A DNA stretch of 64,000 nucleotides, taken from contig CAWDZG010000002.1 of NCBI GenBank assembly GCA_963806955.1, positions 1,798,001 to 1,862,000 of the forward strand, in the 5' to 3' direction. Within the stretch, counting starts at the first letter, position 1, and every line of letters starts with the position of its first letter. Shown one piece after another: positions 57,847 through 64,000 of this stretch. Below the pieces are notes generated by a model. The model saw only the letters and a list, made by a program, of their open reading frames with translations, ran no database searches and had not been told where the DNA came from. This DNA is from Gaiellasilicea sp963806955 (GTDB taxonomy: Bacteria > Actinomycetota > Thermoleophilia > Gaiellales > Gaiellaceae). The position numbers and the translations under genes were made by a program.

Positions 57847-59448
57847 CTAGGTCTCCTCCAGCCGCGCGGATTCGAGGTCGAGGTCGCGTGCAACCTTACG
57901 CATCACCTCGTCGGAGATCTCGCCGGACCGCAGCAGCTCGACGAGGGCGTTGCGCTCTGCGTCGAGCAGCTCGCGGCGCAGGCGCTGGTAGGCCAGGGAC
58001 CGCGCCTCGATCGCCCCGTCGTCCCCGACGTCGAACCGGGCCGAGAAGCGGTCGCGCCGGAAGCCGTAGCTGCCGCGGATCCGCCCCGCCGTGTCCTCGC
58101 GCACCCAGCCTTCGCGCTCGAGCTCGTCCAGGCGCGCGAGCGCCCGCTCCGAGGCATGGATGCGCGCCCGGGCCTCCTCCCGGGCCTCCTCCTCGCCGTC
58201 GTCGCACACCCCGAGGGCACGGATGACGACGGGGAGCGTCAGGCCCTGGACGACGAGGGTGCCGAAGATGACGCAGAACGTGAGGAAGAGGATCAGGCTC
58301 CGTGCCGGGAACAGCTCGCCGCCGTCGAGCGTGAGTGGGACGGCCAGCGCCGCCGCGAGCGAGACCCCGCCGCGCATCCCCGACCACGAGATCAGTGCGA
58401 GGTGCCTGGCCGACGGCACCGGGCCGGCCTCGCGGACTCGGCGGGACAGCCACCAGGGCAGCCACGAGGCCGGGTAGACCCACGCCCAGCGCGCGAGGAT
58501 CACGGTCAGCGTCACGGCGCCGCCCCACCAGAGCAGGTCGAGCGTCGTGTAGGCGTCGAGCTCGTCGAGGATCGTCGGCAGCTGCAGGCCGATCAGCGTG
58601 AAGAGGAGCGCGTTCAGCATGAACGTGACCATCTCCCACGTCGACTGGCCGAGCAGGCGCACCTCCGGCGTCGTCAGCTCCGGCGTGTGCCAGCCGAGAT
58701 AGATGCCGGCCGTGACCGCTGCGATCACGGCCGACACGCCCAGCAGCTCCGCCGGGATGTAGGCGAAATAGCCCGTGAGCAGGGAGATCGTCACCTCCGC
58801 GGCCGGGAAGTCGAGCCGGAGCCGGACCTGGCGCACGAGCCAGGCGACGGCGATGCCGACGGCGATACCGCCCGCGACGTTGACGGCGAACGACAGACCG
58901 GCCTCCCAGAGCGAGAACGTGCCGGTGACGGCGGCCGCGACCGCGAAGCGGTACGCGACGAGGGCGGTGCCGTCGTTGACGAGGCTCTCGCCCTCGACGA
59001 CCGCGGCGATCCGGCGCGGCACGCCGAGGCGCCGCATGATCGCCGTCGCGGCGATCGGGTCGGTGGGGGAGACGACGGCGCCGAGCACGAACGCGGCGGC
59101 CCACGGCAGCTCCGGAACGATGCTGTGTGCGACGACGGCCACCGCGATCATCGTCAGCAGCACCAGCCCGACCGCCAGCAGCCCGACCGGCCGCTTGTTC
59201 GCGCGCAGGTCGCGCAGCGAGGTGAAGAACGCGGCCCCGTAGAGCAGCGGCGGCAGCACGCCGACCAGCACGAGATCGGGCGGGAGCTGCAGCTCGGGCA
59301 TCCCCGGGACGAACCCGAGCACGAGCCCGCCGAGCACCAGCAGGATCGGATACGGGACGCGCAGGCGCGGCACGAGCACGAGCAGCCCGGCGCCTGCGGC
59401 GAGCAGCGCCAGCAGGGACGCGAGGTCTCGCTCGCTCAGCTCGTTCAG
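57847..59448 (-). CDS. CPA1-type Na+/H+ antiporter (NhaP-like)
   Basis: About 533 residues with 11-12 helices (ILLVLGGLVLGFVPG, LPPLLYGAAFF) and the CPA1 core: GAVVSPTDPIAATAI, GESLVNDGTALVAYR (the ND motif Asn-Asp, conserved for cation binding) and SWSGMRGGVSLAAALAVPL. A 130-residue cytoplasmic tail follows the last helix. Start is uncertain: CTG 59448 overlaps the neighbouring VOC stop; no ATG/GTG lies between it and the first helix. Functions in pH and sodium homeostasis. Confidence 0.87.
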   Translation of the reverse strand: MNELSERDLASLLALLAAGAGLLVLVPRLRVPYPILLVLGGLVLGFVPGMPELQLPPDLVLVGVLPPLLYGAAFFTSLRDLRANKRPVGLLAVGLVLLTMIAVAVVAHSIVPELPWAAAFVLGAVVSPTDPIAATAIMRRLGVPRRIAAVVEGESLVNDGTALVAYRFAVAAAVTGTFSLWEAGLSFAVNVAGGIAVGIAVAWLVRQVRLRLDFPAAEVTISLLTGYFAYIPAELLGVSAVIAAVTAGIYLGWHTPELTTPEVRLLGQSTWEMVTFMLNALLFTLIGLQLPTILDELDAYTTLDLLWWGGAVTLTVILARWAWVYPASWLPWWLSRRVREAGPVPSARHLALISWSGMRGGVSLAAALAVPLTLDGGELFPARSLILFLTFCVIFGTLVVQGLTLPVVIRALGVCDDGEEEAREEARARIHASERALARLDELEREGWVREDTAGRIRGSYGFRRDRFSARFDVGDDGAIEARSLAYQRLRRELLDAERNALVELLRSGEISDEVMRKVARDLDLESARLEET

Positions 59449-59867
59449 GCGAGACCCTTGTCGCGCAGCTCCTGCAGCGCGGACTCGGTCTTCTCGAGCT
59501 CGAGGCCCATCCCGCGCAGGACCTCCCGCGTCTTCGAGAACTGGATCTCGGCGTAGGCGACGACCTGGACGTGGTTGCCCCACGGGTCGCGGAAGGAGTT
59601 GCCGCCGAAGATCTCCACGCCTGCGTCGCGGGCCGCCGCGAGCACCGCCTCGCGGTCGTCGACCACGAGGCCGACGTGCCGCGCGCCGTCCGGGCCTTGG
59701 GAACGCCCCTCGGCGAATGCCAGGAACTGGTCGCCCATGTCCACGAAGGCCATGCCGGGAACCCGGCCGCGCAGCTCGAGCTCGAAGAGGCGGCCGTAGA
59801 ACTCGAGCGCGTCGTCGAGCGAGCCGACTTCGAGCGCCAGGTGGTTGAAGCCGACGGCGCGCGCCAT
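59445..59867 (-). CDS. VOC family protein
   Basis: 140 residues from ATG 59867. GFNHLALEVGSLDDALEFY and FAEGRSQGPDGARHVGLVVD with C-terminal NSFRDPWGNHVQVVAY; the His/Glu metal-site frame of single-domain glyoxalase-like proteins. Upstream partner of the antiporter in an apparent operon. Confidence 0.87.
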   Translation of the reverse strand: MARAVGFNHLALEVGSLDDALEFYGRLFELELRGRVPGMAFVDMGDQFLAFAEGRSQGPDGARHVGLVVDDREAVLAAARDAGVEIFGGNSFRDPWGNHVQVVAYAEIQFSKTREVLRGMGLELEKTESALQELRDKGLA

Positions 59868-59873
59868 GCCGCC

Positions 59874-60293
59874 TCAGGCCGAGGCGGTCTCGACGACGCG
59901 GTCGGCGAGCGCCTCCAGGATCTTCAGCTGGATCGCGGGCGAGCTGTGCAGGAGCCCTCTGAATGCCTGCTCGTGCACGACGAGGACGCGGACGGGCGTC
60001 GTCGCCGTCACGGTCGCGCTGCGGGGAAGCGACGAGACGAGCGCCATCTCGCCGAAGAACGATCCGTTGCCGAGCGTGTTCAGCTTGCGGCCCTTCCGGC
60101 GCACGTCCACCTCGCCGTCGACGAGGACGAAGAACTCGTGGCCGCGCGCGCCCTCCTTGATCAGCTGCGTCCCCTCGGGCAGCGTCAGCTCGTCGGCGAG
60201 CGTGCCGATCTCGGCCAGCTGCTTCTTCGAGCAGCCCGCGAAGAGGGGAACCTGCCGGATCAGCTCGATCTTGGCGTCCTTGCGCATTCGCAT
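59874..60293 (-). CDS. Cyclic nucleotide-binding domain protein
   Basis: 139 residues: a CAP_ED-type domain, with LIKEGARGHEFFVLVDGEVD, NTLGNGSFFGEMALVSSLPRSATV (the phosphate-binding cassette FGEMALV...R-S-A). No DNA-binding domain attached, so probably a stand-alone sensor or partner. ATG 60293. First gene of the apparent 57.1-60.3 kb minus-strand operon. Confidence 0.9.
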   Translation of the reverse strand: MRMRKDAKIELIRQVPLFAGCSKKQLAEIGTLADELTLPEGTQLIKEGARGHEFFVLVDGEVDVRRKGRKLNTLGNGSFFGEMALVSSLPRSATVTATTPVRVLVVHEQAFRGLLHSSPAIQLKILEALADRVVETASA

Positions 60294-60360
60294 GAGGCGA
60301 TCCTAACCCGGCGCCCGCGGCGGAGGAACCCCGGAGCCGTCAGGGGTGTAGAACCCACGA

Positions 60361-60918
60361 GTGGTGAGCCGACCACCGACAGAGGACGAGCACGTCGAGC
60401 GCGCGCGGGCCGGAGATGCCGGTGCCTTCGCCGCGCTCGTCCGCGACCACGAGGAGATCGCCTTCCGCACCGCGTACCTGATCACCCGTAACGCCGCCGA
60501 CGCCGAGGACGCCGCCCAGGCCGGGCTGGTCAAGGCGTGGCGCGCGCTGCCGCGCTTCCGGCGCGGCGCGCCGCTGCGGCCGTGGCTGCTCGCGATCGTC
60601 GCGAACGAGGCTCGCAACAGCCTGCGCGCGCGCGGCCGGCGTGACGGCCTGGCGCTGCGAGCGGCGCACGAGCTTCCCTCGGGGGACGCGGCTCCGTCTC
60701 CCGAGGGGAGGGCACTCGCCGCCGAGCAGCGCGCGCAGCTGCTCGCGGCACTGGAGCGCCTCGGCGAGGCCGACCGGCTCGTGCTCTCGTGCCGCTACCT
60801 CCTCGACCTGGGCGAGGACGAGACGGCGGAGGTGCTCTCGCTGCGGCGGGGCACCGTCAAGTCGCGAACGTCGCGCGCGCTCGAGCGCCTGCGAGCAGAG
60901 CTGGGGGAGTCGCCGTGA
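60361..60918 (+). CDS. ECF-type RNA polymerase sigma factor
   Basis: 185 residues from GTG 60361 (or GTG 60364). Sigma region 2: LVRDHEEIAFRTAYLITRNAADAEDAAQ and WRALPRFRRGAPLRPWLLAI (split over two blocks); region 4: RLVLSCRYLLDLGEDETAEVL and the HTH end LRRGTVKSRTSRALERLR. Typical length of ECF sigmas. The stop overlaps the anti-sigma-like gene by GTGA, so both are translated together. Regulates an unknown regulon, probably envelope stress. Confidence 0.9.
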   Translation: MVSRPPTEDEHVERARAGDAGAFAALVRDHEEIAFRTAYLITRNAADAEDAAQAGLVKAWRALPRFRRGAPLRPWLLAIVANEARNSLRARGRRDGLALRAAHELPSGDAAPSPEGRALAAEQRAQLLAALERLGEADRLVLSCRYLLDLGEDETAEVLSLRRGTVKSRTSRALERLRAELGESP

Positions 60919-61601
60919 ACGGGCTCGACGCCAGGCTGCGGGAGCTCGGCCGCGAGCTCGCCTATCCCGAGACGCCGAGGTTCGACCTCGGCTTCGAACG
61001 GCGCCCGTCGCGCCGCCGCCCGCTCGCTCTCGGTCTCGCCGTCGCGCTGGCCGTGCTCGCCGGCGTGCTCGCTCTCTCGCCCGGAGCCCGCAGCGCCTTC
61101 CTGGAGTTGTTCCGGCTCAAGGGCGCGAGCGTCGAACTGGTCGAGACGCTCCCCCCGGTCGACGTGCAGCAGCCCGACTTCGGTGAGCGCGTCGACCGGG
61201 CCGAGGCGGAGCGCCGCGTCGGCTTCCGCCTCCTCGACGTCGGCGAGCCGGACGCGGTCTTCGCGCTGGGCGACCGGATGGCGACGCTGGTCTACGGGCC
61301 CGTCGAGCGGCCGCGGCTGCTGCTCTCGCAGCTCAACGGGGCCGTCTGGGACGGCTTCGTCAAGAAGGTCGCCGGCCCGCGCACGAGGGTCGAGCAGGTC
61401 CAGGTGAATGGTGAGCCCGGCCTCTTCGTCAGCGGCGACGAGCACTTCGTCATGTTCTTCGACGAGAACGGGGAGATCCGGGACGACCGGACGTTCCTCG
61501 CCGGCACCGTTCTGCTCTGGAACCGCGGCGACCTGCTGCTGCGGCTCGAGGGCGACCTGACGCGTGCGCAGGCGCTCGAGCTTGCAGCCACGGTCGAATA
61601 G
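60915..61601 (+). CDS. Membrane protein, probable anti-sigma partner
   Basis: 228 residues from GTG 60915. A cytoplasmic N-terminus (residues 1-37), one transmembrane helix (LALGLAVALAVLAGVLAL), and a large extracytoplasmic domain with RRVGFRLLDVGEPD. It lacks the HxxxCxxC zinc motif of many anti-sigmas. Position and coupling to the ECF sigma gene make it the likely anti-sigma factor (inference); it might also sense an envelope signal. Confidence 0.72.
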   Translation: MNGLDARLRELGRELAYPETPRFDLGFERRPSRRRPLALGLAVALAVLAGVLALSPGARSAFLELFRLKGASVELVETLPPVDVQQPDFGERVDRAEAERRVGFRLLDVGEPDAVFALGDRMATLVYGPVERPRLLLSQLNGAVWDGFVKKVAGPRTRVEQVQVNGEPGLFVSGDEHFVMFFDENGEIRDDRTFLAGTVLLWNRGDLLLRLEGDLTRAQALELAATVE

Positions 61602-61658
61602 GGAACTCCGTCGACCCTGGCGGTGTATTCAGGGCGTCAAACGAACGGAGGCACTCGG

Positions 61659-62135
61659 ATGAAGAAGCTCCTGCTCGCGCTCACCGTCGCCCTCGTCGCC
61701 GTTCCCGCGGCCGGTTCGGGCGGCTTCGCCACCGTCGGGCTCAGCTCGCTGCCGGCCGGGACGTCGGCCGGGGAGACGTGGACGGTCGACCTGACGGTGC
61801 TCGCGCACGGTCGCACGCCCATCGACGGGATCGCGCCGACGGTGACGATCACGAACGCCGACGGTGCGTCGCGGCAGTTCGCCGCCCGCCCGACGGGCGA
61901 GACCGGCGTCTACCGCGCCGATGTCGTCTTCCCGAGCGGCGGCACCTGGACGTACGAGGTCTGGGACGGCTACACGCAGACGCACACGTTCAAGCCGGTC
62001 GCGATCGACGCTCCCGGCGGAGGCTCGTTCCCGTACTTCCCGGTCGCACTCGCCGCCGCGCTCGCGCTCGCCCTGGCGGGCAGCGCGCTGGCAGTTCGCC
62101 GGCGTGGCGCAGCGGCGCCCCTGCCGGCGTCCTGA
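61659..62135 (+). CDS. Exported membrane-anchored protein, YtkA/FixH-like fold
   Basis: 158 residues from ATG 61659. Signal peptide LLALTVALVAVPAAG; a beta-sandwich-like domain with DLTVLAHGRTPIDGIAPTVT and FPSGGTWTYEVWDGYTQTHTF; a C-terminal helix FPVALAAALALALAGSALAV with a positive tail. The fold resembles YtkA/FixH-like periplasmic proteins. No metal motif is obvious. Followed by a 16-bp palindrome. Confidence 0.72.
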   Translation: MKKLLLALTVALVAVPAAGSGGFATVGLSSLPAGTSAGETWTVDLTVLAHGRTPIDGIAPTVTITNADGASRQFAARPTGETGVYRADVVFPSGGTWTYEVWDGYTQTHTFKPVAIDAPGGGSFPYFPVALAAALALALAGSALAVRRRGAAAPLPAS

Positions 62136-62166
62136 GCCCCTGTTCGTCGCGGCCGCAGCCGCAACT

Positions 62167-62201
62167 GCGTGGGTAAGCGTTTGCAAAACGCTTACCCACG
62201 C
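62167..62201. repeat. Perfect 16-bp palindrome with 3-nt centre
   Basis: Arms GCGTGGGTAAGCGTTT and AAACGCTTACCCACGC are exact reverse complements around GCA. A second hairpin, CCCCC-TGAA-GGGGG, follows at about 62212-62225. The core AAGCGTTTGC resembles LacI-type operators, but the length fits a transcriptional terminator or processing hairpin. Located between the YtkA/FixH-like gene and the 66-aa gene. Confidence 0.75.
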
Positions 62202-62280
62202 TTCATCGGAAACCCCCTGAAGGGGGAGAACCTCTCGGCTTCACTGGACGAAGTACGGGTACAACTACCCGGAGGAAACG

Positions 62281-62481
62281 ATGGCTGCGGCAGAGCTGAC
62301 CACCAAGGAGACCGAGCAGGAGCGAATCGAGCGCTGGCGCGCCGGCGAGCTCGAGCGCGCCGGTTACGAGCGGTCGGCGGCGGCGCTGCTCGCCGCGCGG
62401 GCGGACGTCGATCTCCACTACGCGATCGACCTGCTCCGGAACGGCTGCGACCCCGAGCTCGCACTGCAGATCCTGCTCTAG
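62281..62481 (+). CDS. 66-aa conserved-looking small protein
   Basis: ATG 62281 with GGAGGA 4 nt upstream. Sequence AAELTTKETEQERIERWRAG, then RAGYERSAAALLAA and ADVDLHYAIDLLRNGCDPEL: two or three helices, Glu/Arg-rich start, no cysteine motif. It reads as a coherent small helical protein of a type seen near cell-wall or division genes in actinobacteria, but I cannot name it. Upstream of lgt on the same strand, 28 bp. Confidence 0.65.
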   Translation: MAAAELTTKETEQERIERWRAGELERAGYERSAAALLAARADVDLHYAIDLLRNGCDPELALQILL

Positions 62482-62509
62482 CAGCGCGGCGTCGTCGCTT
62501 CACGGCAGA

Positions 62510-63412
62510 ATGCGGTCTGCCGTGACGCTCATCGCCTCCATCCCGTCCCCGTCGTCGGGCACCATCGACGTCGGCCCGCTCACGATCCACATGTACGGCC
62601 TGATGCTGCTCGCCGGCATCGCCGCCTGCATCTGGCTCACCGGGCACCGCTGGGTGAAGCGCGGCGGCGACTGGGATCTGATCTTCCGCGTCGCGGTCTG
62701 GGGCGTGGGCGCGGGCATCGTCGGCGCCCGCCTCTACCACCTCGCCACGAGCTGGAGCGAGGTGCCGGACGAGTGGTGGGGCCCGTTCGCCGTCTGGGAG
62801 GGAGGGCTCGGCATCTGGGGCGGGATCGCCGGCGGCGTGCTCGTCGGCGGCATCGTCGCGCGCCGTGCCGGCGTCAGCGTCACCGAGCTGCTCGACGCCG
62901 CCGCGCCGGGCCTGCTGGTCGCGCAGGCGATCGGCCGGGTCGGCAACTGGTGGAACCAGGAGCTCTTCGGCGAGCCGACCTCGCGTGCGTGGGGTCTCGA
63001 GATCGACGCCACCCGGAGGCCCGACGAGTACATCTTCGACAACACCTTCCATCCGACGTTCCTCTACGAGGCCCTGTGGAATCTGGGCGCCGCGGCGTTG
63101 CTGCTGGTGCTCGATCGCCGCTTCCGCTTCCGGCCGCCGGCGCTCTTCGCGCTCTACATCTCGCTCTACACGGCTTTTCGCTTCTACCTGGAGACGCTGC
63201 GGATCGACCCGTCGGAGGAGCTCGCGGGCCTGCGCGTGAACGCCTGGGTGTCGATCGTCATCTTCGTGCTCTCGACCGCCTTCTTCATCTGGTGGCAGTT
63301 CCTGCGCGACCGCGGCGGGATGAGACGCGGTGGCAGGCGCGACCGCGGGCCGCAGGTGGAGCCGCACCGGACGATGGCCGTCCCGCGCGGCCGCGTCCGA
63401 CCCCGTCGCTAG
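62510..63412 (+). CDS. lgt: Prolipoprotein diacylglyceryl transferase
   Basis: 300 residues; about seven helices. Family signature VGNWWNQELFGEPTSRAWGL (the G-x-x-N-x-x-N-x-E core, residues near 145), the HPTFLYEALWN motif and an Arg-rich cytoplasmic tail. Transfers a diacylglyceryl group from phosphatidylglycerol to the lipobox cysteine of lipoproteins in the membrane. Start may be ATG 62510 or GTG 62522; the perfect inverted repeat GGCAGA-atgcgg-TCTGCC (62503-62520) spans the ATG and could mask it. Upstream of scpA. Confidence 0.92.
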   Translation: MRSAVTLIASIPSPSSGTIDVGPLTIHMYGLMLLAGIAACIWLTGHRWVKRGGDWDLIFRVAVWGVGAGIVGARLYHLATSWSEVPDEWWGPFAVWEGGLGIWGGIAGGVLVGGIVARRAGVSVTELLDAAAPGLLVAQAIGRVGNWWNQELFGEPTSRAWGLEIDATRRPDEYIFDNTFHPTFLYEALWNLGAAALLLVLDRRFRFRPPALFALYISLYTAFRFYLETLRIDPSEELAGLRVNAWVSIVIFVLSTAFFIWWQFLRDRGGMRRGGRRDRGPQVEPHRTMAVPRGRVRPRR

Positions 63413-63425
63413 CCTCCCGGGCGCC

Positions 63426-64000
63426 ATGATTGTGCGCGAGCTCGAGCTGGACCTCGATGCGTTCGAGGGCCCCTTCGACCTGCTCCTGACGCTCCTCTTG
63501 AAGGAGGAGCTGGAGCCGGCCGACGTCGACATGGCCGCGATCGTCGTCGCCTTCGTCGAGCGCCTCGCCGAGCGGGAGCAGCTCGACCTCGAGGCCTGCG
63601 GCGAGTTCCTCGTCCTGATCGCCGCGTTGCTCGAGCTGAAGGCGCGCGCACTCTTCCCCGACGAGGAGGCCGAGCTGGCCGAGCTCGAGCCGGAGGAGGC
63701 CGCCGAGGAGCTGGCCCGCCGCCTCGCCGAGTACCGCCGGATGAAGGAGGCCGCGGCGTGGCTCTCGGACCGGCTCGCCGGCGAGCGCGACCGCTACTTC
63801 CGCGTCGGCCCCGCGCCGCTCGCGCCGCAGCCCGAGCGGAAGCTGGCGCCGCAGGACCCCGAGCAGCTCGCGGCCGTGCTGCGGCTGCTGGCCGAGCCGC
63901 CGCCGCAGGTCTCGCTCGCGCACATGGCGCTTCGCTTCCCGCCGGTCTCGCAGTTCGTCGAGCGCTTCCGCAGCGTGCTGTTGCGTCGCCGCCGCTTCGA
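63426..64000 (+). CDS. scpA: Segregation and condensation protein A, truncated by window end
   Basis: ATG 63426, 191 codons to the window end with no stop. ELDLDAFEGPFDLLLTLLLK is the highly conserved ScpA N-terminus (F-E-G-P-F-D-L-L-L), followed by LVLIAALLELKARALFPDEE and ARRLAEYRRMKEAAAWLSD. The kleisin subunit of the SMC-ScpAB condensin. The window cuts the C-terminal winged helix; scpB would be expected next. Intact to the edge. Confidence 0.93.
   Translation, partial: MIVRELELDLDAFEGPFDLLLTLLLKEELEPADVDMAAIVVAFVERLAEREQLDLEACGEFLVLIAALLELKARALFPDEEAELAELEPEEAAEELARRLAEYRRMKEAAAWLSDRLAGERDRYFRVGPAPLAPQPERKLAPQDPEQLAAVLRLLAEPPPQVSLAHMALRFPPVSQFVERFRSVLLRRRRF

Overview
The window is a high-GC (about 70% by eye, with local dips) actinobacterial chromosome segment. 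Gene content (ParA next to an FtsZ with a long N-terminal extension, a HelD-like helicase, secreted beta-propeller and DUF6351-type proteins, MoxR/DUF58/VWA and SNF2/SWIM operons), frequent GTG/TTG starts and ATGA/GTGA gene overlaps fit Actinomycetota. A Thermoleophilia-like soil or aquatic lineage is my inference. No rRNA, tRNA, CRISPR array or prophage was recognised, and no stretch over 300 bp lacks a supported gene.

Layout. 1-15.2 kb holds a partial unknown gene, parA-ftsZ, a two-copy hairpin repeat, a zinc-ribbon protein, a UPF0104 membrane protein, a GGT/GNAT pair, a GGDEF-EAL protein, a two-domain VOC protein, a beta-helix/HD-like pair, a secreted beta-propeller and an EamA transporter. 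15.2-34.4 kb is an accessory, defence-like island: NERD nuclease, ImmA/IrrE peptidase, HelD-like helicase, a PLD-SNF2 helicase with an adenine-specific DNA methyltransferase, a GmrSD-type (DUF262/DUF1524) enzyme, several small unknown genes, a TM0106-type RecB-like nuclease-helicase, and two divergent PIN toxin-antitoxin pairs. 34.4-51.3 kb has dodecin, a secreted protein, two membrane proteins (one with HEAWH), a DEAD-box helicase, a zinc-ribbon SDR, the MoxR-DUF58-VWA operon, a SNF2-SWIM operon and a DUF6351 protein. 51.5-64 kb has dnaE, an ABC-2 exporter, MpaA-like peptidase, NhaP-type antiporter, a cNMP-binding protein, an ECF sigma/anti-sigma-like pair, lgt and the start of scpA.

Sequence quality matters here. 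Many genes keep their conserved domains only if one switches frame. Most of these breaks read as one extra G or C. They are densest at 19.1-24.0 kb and frequent at 29.6-31.4 kb. I read them as probable long-read assembly errors and annotate the genes across them, so the coordinates of such genes span several frames.

The best candidates for undescribed biology are the NERD / ImmA-IrrE / HelD-like / 81-aa cluster, the PLD-SNF2 plus methyltransferase pair (whose methyltransferase changes base composition abruptly near its NPPY motif), and two unknown small genes at 27.7-29.4 kb.
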